From positions 1 to 30,123 of the IMG/VR virus record IMGVR_UViG_3300017963_000605: a stretch of 30,123 nucleotides of DNA; one strand, written 5' to 3'. Origin of the DNA: a virus. The notes beneath the pieces were generated by a model. That model searched no databases. It saw nothing but the letters and a program-made list of their open reading frames with translations, and was not told the DNA's origin. This document shows positions 19,972 to 28,565 of this stretch, piece by piece. The position numbers and the translations under genes are program-made. Every line of letters starts with the position of its first letter. Position 1 is the first letter of the stretch.

Positions 19972-22900
19972 TTAAGTTACTCCTAATGCGCTTTTTATTT
20001 CTGGCCCCCAATCTTTAAATCTTCTAAGGAGTGCGCCTTTTCCGCCGAAGAGAAGGGTATCCATCGTGTCTTCATTTGCTACAATCGCGGGTTGTACAAA
20101 AGTCCTAGAGGAGGAAGTCTGTTGTCCTGTCCTTTGTTCTGCCTGATTAGCAGACATAGCACTGGAAGTAAAGCCTCCTTGATTAAAACTAGGTTGTGTA
20201 GGACTTGCTATCCTAGAGGAGCGAGAAGAGACGTTTGCTAAGGCATTTAGCCCCATTGGGTCTATTGACCCATCTATAATACGAGATATTGCGGTTTTCC
20301 CGTATTGCATTACTCGATTAACGGGTATAATGCCCTCTCCTGGAGCCAGCCAAGCGGGGATAGTATCTTTAGGATGAATCCAAGAAGGTTTGGAGATTCC
20401 CCCAGAAGCAAAACCTCTAGCGTGAGGTCCAAAGTGAGCAAAGCCTCCTCTGTTGAATCCAGAAGCTCCAGCGAATCCTCCATCGTTAAAGCCCAAGAGC
20501 CCTGGGAAGAGTCCTATCGTTGCTTTAGCGAGAGCTACTCTAGTTAATTGTTGGATAATCATATTGCCAATTCCTCTTAGAAAATTGGCGAAGTTCTCTC
20601 GAATCCCTTTCCCATTAGGGTCAAGGGAGTCTGTAATCGCAGTCGAGAGGAAGTCAGCGAATCCTTCCATTGAGGATTGCATGATAGCGACTCCAGCTTC
20701 GAAAGAGCTTTGGAAGTCAGTAACGAAGTACTCAGCCGCTTGTTCAAAGCCCCCTATAAGCCCCCTAGAGATTCTAGCTTCGAGTCGTTTAGCTTGGGCT
20801 TCTTGCTCTTTCAGGAGTTCAGTTTGAAGTCCTAATTCTGCGGCTCTTTGTGCCTCTAAAGCGTTTATCCCCTCTAGTATCTGTTCGGATTCTTCAAGAG
20901 ATGTGGCGTGGGCTAAGGCTATTTCTTGGGCTCTTATCTCTCTATCAAATCGTTCATTGATTAGAGAGATTTCGTGTCGTATTTCGTCAGCCCTATTCTT
21001 GGCCGTAACCAAATCTAATTGAGAGACAGAAGCTCCTTCGGAGTAAGCTTTATTAAGTCTTTGCTGATTGGTTACCTGAATCGCAAGCTCTTGAGTAGCA
21101 ATTCGGTTTTCTTCTATCCTACGGTCTCTAGCGACTTGGGCTCTGGCTTTGGCTAAGTCTAAGATAGCTTTGGACACATCTTTTTCAGCATTTTGGATAG
21201 CAAGAAGTTTTTCTCGTTCTCCTTTAAGTTGTCCTACAATAGGTAGAAGCTGTTGAGCGAGATTCGCTGTTTTTGGGTCTACAAAGCGAAGCCCTACAGC
21301 AATGGCTTGCAATTCGGTTTGCAATTGCTCTTTCGCTGTTTTTGCAGAAGCTACTTTATTTCTAAGTCTATCTGCTTCTGCTTTATCTCCTTTATCCTCT
21401 GCGGCTGATATTTCTTTAGTAAGGAGGAGTATCTCATCTTCTACAGCTTTAGTCTCTTTTTGGGCTTTTATACGTTCTTGGTGTATAGCCAAGACTTGAT
21501 TCAATTCTGCACGTTCTTTAGCAGAAAGATTGATTACCTTTTCTTGATATTCAGAACCTCGTTTAATTAAATTGGATATAGTTTGCCTAGTCCCAATTAT
21601 GTCTTTCTGAGTTTGTTGAAGACTTTGATGAATTTCCCCTCTAGCCTTAATGAGGATTTGGAGTTCTTCTCCTCCTACTCCCGCGAGAGAGGTCTCTAGT
21701 CCAGAAGTTACTTGAAAAGCTTTTAGCTTTTTCTGAGCATCCGTAATAACTTTTTCGGTTTCTTTAAAGGCATCTGTAGCAGAAGAGATAAGGACAGGAG
21801 ATTTATTAAGCTCTTCGTTCAGCTCTTTAAGCCGTTTGTCTTGTTCTTTTGCTTCAAATTTTCTTCGTTGTTCTCTATCTCTAGCAGTTTCTATAAGGGC
21901 AAGTTGTTTTCCGTATTCTTCTTTTTGTCTCTCTATAGCATCAGAGATATCCTTAAGGGCTTTTTTTCTCAAAGGTGCGGCTCCAGGAGTAACATAAGTT
22001 GCCGCTACTTTGGCCGCTAATATAGCTAATTCTGCTCTTTGCTTTAGTAGTGTGGTTTGAAGTTGGGTTGTCTGTGCTAAAGTTATTTCTGAGGTTTCGG
22101 CAGTATTTTGTAAAATAATTTTAGAAAGCTGAGCCGCAACAAAAAAAGCTCCAGTGAATCCTACTTTTAATAATCCTACTTTTGAGTTTATGTTCCCAAA
22201 AACTAAATTTAGGGCCTTGAAGGTAAATAAGATTTCTACAGCACTAGCTACTATATCTCGCAATTCAGAAGCCGGAAGTTTTCCAGTTATGCCTGTAAGT
22301 AATTGGAATATATTTTTAAATATTCCAATTATGTTATTTCCAGCTTCTACGATTCCTTGTAGGATTCCTAAGACTATCGTGAGCCCCGTTCCTAGTGCTT
22401 CTCCGAAAAATTCAGCAATAGTTTCAAAAGTGCTTCCTCCGCTAAGAGTAGCTATCATCTCTTTAGCTTGAGCAAGTCCTACTCGTAAGCCATCGAAAAT
22501 GAACTTGAAAGATTTTACAGCTTTTTCATTAGGAGTAATAAAATCGCCCTTGACTTCCGTAAAAGCCCCGAAGACGGTTTCAAGTTCCCCCTTCAACTCA
22601 TCGAAGAGTCCTTTACCTGCGGCTCCCAGGACTCCACGAAAAGCATCTCGGACCCTAGCAACTAATCCGGAGAAAGATTTAGCTGTCTTAGCAGAAGCTT
22701 CCTCAAAGGCGGAAAACTTCTCTGTAAGGAATTCCCCTAGCCTACCCGCCTCTTTCATTCTGCGGATATCAGCGTTCGTGATTCCGAGACTTACAGCAAT
22801 TCGAGTAGTCCTAGCTTGAATCGTACCTGCTAGGATAGAACGAATCTCTTCTGCTAGTTGATTCTGAGAGAGCCCAATTGCAGCCGCCGCTTGCGAAATA

Positions 22901-23760
22901 CGTAGGGTAAATCTGCGAATCTCATTTACATCTAGCCCCGCCTGAACCCCAGGAGCTAAACCAACCTGGAAGGTCTCTAACAGTTCCTCGAAGGTTGCTG
23001 TAGTCGTTAGAGCATCTTTACGGAGGAGTTGAACCTGTTTACGCGCTTCTGCTTGTGCGAGGATGAACCGTTCGGAGATATCTACAGTCTCTCCCATCTC
23101 CCCTCGCAAATCTCCTACGGCAAGGAGCAAAGACGCAACTCCAAGATTAGCTTGCTCTAAGCGCCTATTGAAGTCTAGGGAGGAGCGTACTAGGTCTTTA
23201 AAGCCTTGAATGGCTACTCTAGCAGCAGCAAAGGCGGCTAGAATTCCAAACAATCGCCTGAAAGTAAAGGAGATTCGATTTGCGTTCTCTCCAGACTTTT
23301 TCAATTCGGCATTGGTAAAGTTAAGGAAGCGCCTAAAGATTCCTATCTTTTTGGATCCATCGGCTACCGTTTTTCCAAATTTTTGTATGGATTGCGTTTG
23401 CTTTCTTCTTAACCCAAGATTTTGTTTTGTGGTTCTTTGAGAATCTTTTAATATCTCTGCTTCTTTTTTTAAGTTTTTGGCTGTTTCTTTTGAAGCTAAT
23501 GCTCTTTCCTTTTCTTCTTTAGCAAGGGACTTAGCCGCCGCTTTTAACAATTCTGCGGCGGATTGTGCCCGTTTAAAAGAACTAGCAACTTGGTCATTGG
23601 AAGCAGAAACAGAAGAGGCGGTTTGTCTATAATTGTCAGCTTGTTGTTTCAGTTGACGGAAAGCTTCTTCCATATCCTGAGCGGCGGCTTTTGACCGTTT
23701 CAGATGCTCTGGGACATTTCCGGTTATGTTAAAGGGTATGGTAAAACCTTCGTCAACCAT
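19972..23760 (-). CDS. Tail tape measure protein
   Basis: The largest gene (1262 residues). Coiled coil at about 20-130 and again at about 590-1000, hydrophobic stretches between about 453 and 550 (GLTIVLGILQGIVEAG and others), and a Gly-rich C-terminal region with FNDGGFAGASGFNRGGF and WIHPKDTIPAWLAPGEGIIP. This mixture of long helices with a central membrane-like part and a GF-rich end ending in an 'APGEG.IP' motif is typical of tape measures. It sets tail length and may pass into the host envelope. It follows the chaperones with TAATG overlap. Confidence 0.95.
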   Translation of the reverse strand: MVDEGFTIPFNITGNVPEHLKRSKAAAQDMEEAFRQLKQQADNYRQTASSVSASNDQVASSFKRAQSAAELLKAAAKSLAKEEKERALASKETAKNLKKEAEILKDSQRTTKQNLGLRRKQTQSIQKFGKTVADGSKKIGIFRRFLNFTNAELKKSGENANRISFTFRRLFGILAAFAAARVAIQGFKDLVRSSLDFNRRLEQANLGVASLLLAVGDLRGEMGETVDISERFILAQAEARKQVQLLRKDALTTTATFEELLETFQVGLAPGVQAGLDVNEIRRFTLRISQAAAAIGLSQNQLAEEIRSILAGTIQARTTRIAVSLGITNADIRRMKEAGRLGEFLTEKFSAFEEASAKTAKSFSGLVARVRDAFRGVLGAAGKGLFDELKGELETVFGAFTEVKGDFITPNEKAVKSFKFIFDGLRVGLAQAKEMIATLSGGSTFETIAEFFGEALGTGLTIVLGILQGIVEAGNNIIGIFKNIFQLLTGITGKLPASELRDIVASAVEILFTFKALNLVFGNINSKVGLLKVGFTGAFFVAAQLSKIILQNTAETSEITLAQTTQLQTTLLKQRAELAILAAKVAATYVTPGAAPLRKKALKDISDAIERQKEEYGKQLALIETARDREQRRKFEAKEQDKRLKELNEELNKSPVLISSATDAFKETEKVITDAQKKLKAFQVTSGLETSLAGVGGEELQILIKARGEIHQSLQQTQKDIIGTRQTISNLIKRGSEYQEKVINLSAKERAELNQVLAIHQERIKAQKETKAVEDEILLLTKEISAAEDKGDKAEADRLRNKVASAKTAKEQLQTELQAIAVGLRFVDPKTANLAQQLLPIVGQLKGEREKLLAIQNAEKDVSKAILDLAKARAQVARDRRIEENRIATQELAIQVTNQQRLNKAYSEGASVSQLDLVTAKNRADEIRHEISLINERFDREIRAQEIALAHATSLEESEQILEGINALEAQRAAELGLQTELLKEQEAQAKRLEARISRGLIGGFEQAAEYFVTDFQSSFEAGVAIMQSSMEGFADFLSTAITDSLDPNGKGIRENFANFLRGIGNMIIQQLTRVALAKATIGLFPGLLGFNDGGFAGASGFNRGGFAHFGPHARGFASGGISKPSWIHPKDTIPAWLAPGEGIIPVNRVMQYGKTAISRIIDGSIDPMGLNALANVSSRSSRIASPTQPSFNQGGFTSSAMSANQAEQRTGQQTSSSRTFVQPAIVANEDTMDTLLFGGKGALLRRFKDWGPEIKSALGVT

Positions 23761-24020
23761 TAGATACCTCTCCCAAATTTACCAAGGAAGTCATCAGAAG
23801 TTTTCATCCCAGTAGGCTGCTCTTTTTTAAACATCCCTTTTAGCCATTTCCCTAAATCCTTTCCAGAGGCTTGCGAAGTATGCCAATTGGTCCAGGATTG
23901 GTTAATGGTTTTAGCTTCGTCTAGGCGTTCTATAGATCCAACCAAACTGTTAAAACTCCGTAAATCCATGCTCATAATCAAATCTAAGCTAATATTCTCG
24001 GTCATTAGGGAGACTATCAT
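23760..24020 (-). CDS. Tail assembly chaperone, downstream frame (T-like)
   Basis: An 86-residue frame counting from the first ATG, but it has no ribosome site of its own, and the frame is open upstream through the end of the preceding gene as far as about 24173. That is how the second frame of a tail chaperone pair is normally expressed: by -1 frameshifting into it. Read through, the linker would be Gly/Arg-rich and then DPWLTLQDMIVSLM. It includes a Lys/Trp helix WLKGMFKKEQ. It overlaps the tape measure start. The downstream position between chaperone and tape measure is the expected one. Confidence 0.75.
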   Translation of the reverse strand: MIVSLMTENISLDLIMSMDLRSFNSLVGSIERLDEAKTINQSWTNWHTSQASGKDLGKWLKGMFKKEQPTGMKTSDDFLGKFGRGI

Positions 24021-24043
24021 ATCTTGTAAAGTAAGCCAGGGGT

Positions 24044-24640
24044 CTAATTGTTTTGGGCTTTCTCCTTTACGTTTTTGGCGATTGTTTCCAGACCGCCCAT
24101 GATTTCTCCCTGCAACTGGACGATCCTTTCCGCCAAAGGGCCTAGGGCTTTCATATTTGCTTTAACAATTCCTATCACCATATCTTTCAGGGCGGGAAGG
24201 GGAGTTACTTGTACGAATTCTAGAATCTCGCCCTTTTTCATATCAGCGGGGAACTTATCCCTTAGAGAGTGAACCAACAAATCGCCAAGAATGGTGAAGT
24301 TACTCTCATCTAGAAGAATGGTTATAATATTATGAATCGCCGATTTTCTCTCTTTGTCTTTGTGTTCCAGAATAGCGATAGACGCTTCTTGCTGTGTGTC
24401 ATTTTCAAAACTCCCTGTCTTTTTGTCCTCTTTGTAAGTAGAGGAGGATAGAGTCTCAGACACTTTATCTTGAAACATAATAGACGCGATTGCTTGAGCT
24501 AGAGAGGAGGCAGTCTCTTTAATCTCTTTTAATTTGCCTAAAGTGATAGGATAGAAGGTCAGTTCTTCGCCTTCTACCTCGTGCTTAACCCCTTTAGGAG
24601 AGAAGATAAAACTAAATGATTCTTTAAGTTCGGGTCTCAT
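24044..24640 (-). CDS. Tail assembly chaperone, upstream frame (G-like)
   Basis: A 198-residue soluble protein with AAGGACCAG before the ATG. It lies between the tail tube gene and the tape measure, the universal slot for the G/GT-type chaperones that bind the tape measure and recruit tube subunits. The middle has a helical acidic segment; the end carries a GEIMGGLETIAKNVKEKAQ helix. No sequence family is recognised directly, so the call rests on gene order and the frameshift site. Confidence 0.75.
   Translation of the reverse strand: MRPELKESFSFIFSPKGVKHEVEGEELTFYPITLGKLKEIKETASSLAQAIASIMFQDKVSETLSSSTYKEDKKTGSFENDTQQEASIAILEHKDKERKSAIHNIITILLDESNFTILGDLLVHSLRDKFPADMKKGEILEFVQVTPLPALKDMVIGIVKANMKALGPLAERIVQLQGEIMGGLETIAKNVKEKAQNN
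24134..24140 (-). other. Candidate -1 frameshift site CCCTTTG
   Basis: On the minus strand the codons read GGC CCT TTG, giving C-CCT-TTG, an X-XXY-YYZ heptamer in the correct phase near the end of the chaperone gene. It is the only such heptamer I find in the last ~60 codons where the -1 frame is open. A slip here makes a G-T fusion of about 300 residues. Confidence 0.55.
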
Positions 24641-24660
24641 AATTCACTGGTCCTTAAATG

Positions 24661-24688
24661 TAGGGGGGTAGGTTTCCCTACCCCCCTA
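24661..24688 (-). terminator. Hairpin with GAAA loop after the tail tube gene
   Basis: TAGGGGGGTAGG (24661-24672) pairs perfectly with CCTACCCCCCTA (24677-24688), 12 bp around a tetraloop that reads GAAA on the minus strand. It follows the tail tube stop, with no T-run. Partial termination or mRNA protection would keep tube protein in excess over the chaperone. Confidence 0.6.
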
Positions 24689-24699
24689 GTTACCTTACT

Positions 24700-25578
24700 T
24701 TATTGCTGAACCCCATCTTCGTAAGTAATTACGGTAAGAGTAGGACTATTAGCATCAATAGCAGAATTCTCTTCAGCGGCTCCTGAGAGTTGCATTCCTG
24801 CCCACTCATCGCCAAGCAGAGGAATATCTCCCTCAGCCTTGAGAGTCACCTTATGAAAATTCCACTCCTGGAGATGTCCAGAATTGGCAGCATTGTAAGA
24901 GATAAACTTCAATGCGCCAACAGCCCCGGAGTTTTTCAGGGCTCGAACAGCATCTACATTAGCAGGAGCAGAGGCATTAGCCGCTACTGTAACTTCATAA
25001 GTACCGGAGTCCATATTTCCGCCGTTAATGACGAAAATTCGGCCCATAGCTCTGTCTACAGTAAAGTCTGTTCCTTCCACCATAGTAGAACCGCCAGCTT
25101 GCTCTTCGATAGTCACAGCACCGATATCATAGAGCCTATCAGCCATAATATCAGAAGAGGGCATACCTGTAGTAGTCCCGAAGAGATCATACCACCTACC
25201 TTGAGTAGTGATGGTCAAATTCCCTGCGGAATCTGGAGATACTCCTGCAACAGCATCAGCATTGGATTGAGTTGTAGCATCTCCTGCGAAGAAGAGGCTC
25301 ATATTCTCAAAGTTAAATTCTTCAAGAGTCAGATTTGTAATAGCGACTTTCTGAGAGATAGTCACTTCCTTATCGAGAGTCTTCGTTCCCTCCGTAGTAT
25401 CGTAGTGTTCGAGTTTCTCCGTTTCTACGTTGATAACGAATTCAGCAGCATTTCCCAAAAATCGCCACCCCGCCGTATCGGGGAGATCACCTGTGGTGAG
25501 GCTGGTAAAGTATACCTTCCCTCTTCCCAACAGATAATCGTCAGCGTCTTTGGTTCCTGCAAGATTTCGGCCAGCCAT
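24700..25578 (-). CDS. Major tail tube protein
   Basis: A 292-residue protein behind AAGGAGGAAAAG. The opening RGKVYFTSLTTGD and GWRFLGNAAEFVI, then ETEKLEHYDTTEG and KTLDKEVT, follow the pattern of tail tube subunits (short N-terminal strand, then 'E.L...S/T.G.K...' loops). About 210 residues of beta domain are joined by an Ig-like insertion around 150-215 (VTIEEQAGGSTMVEGTDFTV). It would polymerise as rings around the tape measure. The strongest ribosome site among the tail genes agrees with high expression. Confidence 0.85.
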   Translation of the reverse strand: MAGRNLAGTKDADDYLLGRGKVYFTSLTTGDLPDTAGWRFLGNAAEFVINVETEKLEHYDTTEGTKTLDKEVTISQKVAITNLTLEEFNFENMSLFFAGDATTQSNADAVAGVSPDSAGNLTITTQGRWYDLFGTTTGMPSSDIMADRLYDIGAVTIEEQAGGSTMVEGTDFTVDRAMGRIFVINGGNMDSGTYEVTVAANASAPANVDAVRALKNSGAVGALKFISYNAANSGHLQEWNFHKVTLKAEGDIPLLGDEWAGMQLSGAAEENSAIDANSPTLTVITYEDGVQQ

Positions 25579-25609
25579 ACGCTTTTCCTCCTTATCTCTA
25601 AGTTATTCC

Positions 25610-26053
25610 TTATTTTCGGATTGTGGCCTCAAAAGTATATACTATTGAAGTACCTGAAGAAGGTTGTTTCTTTGTTGGATGTTTATATTGTGCGTTAGTT
25701 ATATCTACCCACACTAAGAGTAGGTTGTTGTTATTTACATCACTTGGAAGTACGATAGGTTCATCGGTTAAGGCTTTTTCGAAGATATCCGCTACGACTT
25801 CTCCATCAAAAGCAACTCGCACATCCCAAATCCATTTTCCTCTATCCGCTATCCAGGACGTTTTATCTCTAGAATTTTGAGCAGGAATAAAGTTACTGGA
25901 CACATCATTTAATACGCAAGTCTTAGGTTCTACGGTGTCTTCTCCCAAGTCAGCCATCGAACCATCTGCTTCGTATTCTACTGGAACCCAAGGCCCCGCC
26001 TTTATTTTTTCCAGAATCGCATTATGGATTCTTTGTTTATTGGAGTAATACAT
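25610..26053 (-). CDS. Possible nested in-frame product: tail terminator-like, 147 aa
   Basis: Within the 722-residue frame an ATG at 26053 is preceded by a perfect GGAGG (26059-26063) at five-base spacing. The resulting protein starts MYYSNKQRIHNAILEKIKAG, then has alternating strands such as KWIWDVRVAFDGEV and TSIVYTFEATIRK. Its length, its fold pattern and its position directly before the tail tube are those of tail terminators. It may be made separately as well as in the fusion. Not shown experimentally. Confidence 0.45.
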   Translation of the reverse strand: MYYSNKQRIHNAILEKIKAGPWVPVEYEADGSMADLGEDTVEPKTCVLNDVSSNFIPAQNSRDKTSWIADRGKWIWDVRVAFDGEVVADIFEKALTDEPIVLPSDVNNNNLLLVWVDITNAQYKHPTKKQPSSGTSIVYTFEATIRK

Positions 26054-27778
26054 ATCATCCTCCGTAGTAATTCTCGAAGGCCGAGTGAACCACCTAAACA
26101 CCGCTTTCCCTGCGGAGATTATAACGTCAATCGCCGCAGACAAAACAGAATCATTCGTTGCTTGAAAGTTTAAATCAGCTTTTCCAGAAGTCACAGTAGA
26201 AGAAGAGGAGGCTGTTCCTCCAACCCCCACCCAACTCATAATTGCCGCAGTAGCATTCATAATCACAGCCAAAACCGTGACTAAAATGGAGTCTTCGGTT
26301 GCTACGAAGTTTAAATCCGCTTGGGTGCTTGTCAACGTATCGTCAACCAAGAGGTCAGGATCATCTACAACTAGATTTAAGTCTGCTTTATTGGCGGTAA
26401 TTGAATCGTCGCTTCCTAGAAGTCCATCTTTTCCTAGGAAATTTAAGTCGGCGTTTTCTGAGGTTAAGGTTGCGTCTTCTCCCAAGTCTGCTTCTTTAGT
26501 AGCAAAATCCAATTCAGCCCAAAGACTAGCAATAGTGTCGTCGCTAAACAGTTCCCCGTCTTTTCCTGCAAAATTTAAATCAGCTTTATCTGAGGTTAAT
26601 GTAGACTCTTCTGCCAAAGACCCATCTTGCCCTAGGTAATCGATTTGAGAATACCCTGCGGAAATTAAAGCTTCTTCCAGTAAATCAGCTTCCTTACTAG
26701 CAAAATTCATTTCCGCTTCATTTCCAGTTAAAGTACTCTCTTCTGATAGCGTTCCATCTTTACCAGAGAAGTTAAGTTCTGATTTATCAGAGGTTAAAGT
26801 ATCTGCTGCGGAGATTAGCGCGTTATTCCCCGCAAAACTCATTTCCGCTTCATTTCCAGTTAATACGGAATCTTCTACTAATACTCCATCTTTCCCCACA
26901 AAGTCTAAATCCGCTTTGGAAGCTGTTAGTTTATTGGCTTTTTGTCCATGAACAGGAACTAAATAAAATTTCCGTCTTCGTATTGTCCCCCAAGGGTCAT
27001 CATATATCTGTAAAATCTGAGCTTGGGATAATTGGTTATCATAACAAGCGAAATAGCTGATATTACAAAGGTCATGCAAGGAGGTTGCCCAAGAAGCGCC
27101 TACACCCCCTTGGCCTAGGTAAAAAGAAGAGGGGGTTCCAGCTAAGACCCCTAAAGTAGCACTATTTCCGTGGGAGGCTTCTAATTTCCCGTTTCTCCAA
27201 ATCTCCATACCTCTAGGACCTACAGAACAAACCCAAAGGTCTTCTTCCGCTTGTGTAATATTAGGGCTTGGGTTATACCAAACCATAGAAGTCCCAGGAG
27301 TAGCTCCCCCAAATCCGAAATACACGTTTCCATCGGAGTGAGGAGCCCGGAAATAAACACCGTAAGCGGCCCAGGGAGTAGGGACTACATTGCCAAACAT
27401 CCCTACGTTTCTGGCAGTAGAATCTGTTTTGTGAATGTGGATTACAAAGGTAGCCTGAGTTCGGTCTTTGATAACGTCTCGTACTCTGCCTAAATAAACC
27501 CGTTTCTGGCTAGGAGTCCCGGAAAAAGGCCAAAGTTTTATGGCAGGACCAATTAAATCGCAGCACCATTCCGCCCCATTTACTAAAGATACAGTCGTAA
27601 TGGAGTTCCCGTTAATCCCTCCCCCTCCAGTATAAGAAGCACAAGGAGCAATATTAGGAATCGTAGTTTGATGTCCTATCATATCCTGGGTAAAAGGCAA
27701 ACAAAATCTACAACTACTAGCTCCAGGAGCATCCCCCCGGAAAATCGCATTTGTAGGTTTTGTTCGGTAAAAGCCCAT
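25610..27778 (-). CDS. LamG-like domain plus 22-aa repeats protein, 722 aa
   Basis: Residues up to about 280 form a jelly-roll LamG/concanavalin-like domain (MEIWRNGKLEASHGNSAT, then LSQAQILQIYDDPWG, the usual helix closing such domains). Then follow about eleven 22-residue repeats (LTSDKADLNFAGKDGELFSD type) to about residue 540. The last 147 residues (from 576) form a different compact domain. The gene lies just upstream of the tail tube, where a tail terminator or connector is usually found. The start overlaps the previous stop. Probably a virion surface protein; the C-terminal domain may be separate. Confidence 0.7.
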   Translation of the reverse strand: MGFYRTKPTNAIFRGDAPGASSCRFCLPFTQDMIGHQTTIPNIAPCASYTGGGGINGNSITTVSLVNGAEWCCDLIGPAIKLWPFSGTPSQKRVYLGRVRDVIKDRTQATFVIHIHKTDSTARNVGMFGNVVPTPWAAYGVYFRAPHSDGNVYFGFGGATPGTSMVWYNPSPNITQAEEDLWVCSVGPRGMEIWRNGKLEASHGNSATLGVLAGTPSSFYLGQGGVGASWATSLHDLCNISYFACYDNQLSQAQILQIYDDPWGTIRRRKFYLVPVHGQKANKLTASKADLDFVGKDGVLVEDSVLTGNEAEMSFAGNNALISAADTLTSDKSELNFSGKDGTLSEESTLTGNEAEMNFASKEADLLEEALISAGYSQIDYLGQDGSLAEESTLTSDKADLNFAGKDGELFSDDTIASLWAELDFATKEADLGEDATLTSENADLNFLGKDGLLGSDDSITANKADLNLVVDDPDLLVDDTLTSTQADLNFVATEDSILVTVLAVIMNATAAIMSWVGVGGTASSSSTVTSGKADLNFQATNDSVLSAAIDVIISAGKAVFRWFTRPSRITTEDDMYYSNKQRIHNAILEKIKAGPWVPVEYEADGSMADLGEDTVEPKTCVLNDVSSNFIPAQNSRDKTSWIADRGKWIWDVRVAFDGEVVADIFEKALTDEPIVLPSDVNNNNLLLVWVDITNAQYKHPTKKQPSSGTSIVYTFEATIRK
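25930..26920 (-). repeat. 66-bp coding repeats (22-aa units)
   Basis: About eleven 22-residue units encoded in the 722-residue gene, nine of them contiguous. Common elements are L-T-S/G, then A/E-D/E-L/M-N/D-F, then K/E-D-G/A. The last two units are separated and worn. The boundaries given are approximate. Confidence 0.75.
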
Positions 27779-28254
27779 TAAGGATCACTCTGTTCAGGTA
27801 CGTAGTAGTTGTAATACGTATCGTGATTCGCTTCCGTAGAATGAATCGATTGCCCAGAAGAATTCACAATCGCGATACCCCAAGTCGGACCAAGAGGACC
27901 AAGAGGGGCAGTATCAAATACCTTAGCAAAATCTGTAGAGGCGTTTGCCGTTACGATAATACTTCCCAAAAGGGGGGCATTAACGTGGGTATAGGAGGCA
28001 TCAGACCCGCCCCATCCATCATCGGCTACTGTTCCAGTATCTCTAAGTAAGTATATAAAATAACCATACCCTGCTGTAGGCGCAACCAGCCCAGACATGA
28101 TGTTGATACTTACTAAAGCGGCTGGATAGTCGTTGGAATTGGATACAGAAGCGGAACTTCTCCCACTACCATTTGCAAGTCCTACCCCAGAAGGAGCCAT
28201 AGTAATAGTAAATGACGCTTCCGCAATATCTTTTGTAATTATTTCGTTAGCCAT
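27778..28254 (-). CDS. Hypothetical structural protein, 158 aa
   Basis: The start overlaps the preceding stop and its end overlaps the next start, so it is fully embedded in the operon. The sequence is rich in Ser, Ala, Gly, Asn and Tyr with beta patterns (NDYPAALVSINIMSG, then YGYFIYLLRD). It looks like a beta-sandwich decoration or adaptor protein. No known family. Position between connectors and the lectin-like protein supports a virion role. Confidence 0.6.
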   Translation of the reverse strand: MANEIITKDIAEASFTITMAPSGVGLANGSGRSSASVSNSNDYPAALVSINIMSGLVAPTAGYGYFIYLLRDTGTVADDGWGGSDASYTHVNAPLLGSIIVTANASTDFAKVFDTAPLGPLGPTWGIAIVNSSGQSIHSTEANHDTYYNYYVPEQSDP

Positions 28255-28565
28255 TAGAGTAGATTCGGATTAAAGATTCTGGCTAAATGTTCAAATTTGG
28301 CATTAATTACAGTCTCGATTTCTTGGTCTGTGGAGTCTTGGGTTACCCCCTCTTCAATTAACGCCCTAGTAAAGAATTTAGCATTGGGTGTCTGAGTATT
28401 TAAAACTTCCCTGGCAAGTTGAGCCATCAATTTATAATATTGGTCTGAAACAGGGAGCACAAAAAGGGTAGCTACGATTTTATTAATCATAGCTGTGAGC
28501 CCCCTAGCAGTTAGCTCAGTACCCTCAGCATTTTCCGCTTCTTGGTATTGGTCTATTAATCCCAT
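28254..28565 (-). CDS. Small helical hypothetical protein, 103 aa
   Basis: The ATG at 28565 overlaps the previous stop (TAATG); an in-frame TTG at 28583 would extend it by six residues without a ribosome site. Helical throughout (MGLIDQYQEAENAEGTELTA start, EEGVTQDSTDQEIETVINAK later). The layout of a short helical protein in the connector region resembles small head-tail joining or assembly-chaperone proteins, but no motif fixes this. Confidence 0.6.
   Translation of the reverse strand: MGLIDQYQEAENAEGTELTARGLTAMINKIVATLFVLPVSDQYYKLMAQLAREVLNTQTPNAKFFTRALIEEGVTQDSTDQEIETVINAKFEHLARIFNPNLL

Noticed and set aside
20453-23440. Several plus-strand ORFs of 60-125 aa over the tape measure
   Set aside because: All are antisense frames in a long helical gene; none has a ribosome site or protein-like composition.
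24052-24064. A frameshift site near the end of the chaperone gene in the CAA AAC codons
   Set aside because: The CCCAAAA run there is in the wrong phase for an X-XXY-YYZ slip. The CCCTTTG at 24134-24140 is in phase.
24790-25698. Plus-strand ORF of 302 aa
   Set aside because: It lies antisense to the tail tube gene and has no ribosome site or family likeness. It reflects codon bias on the other strand.
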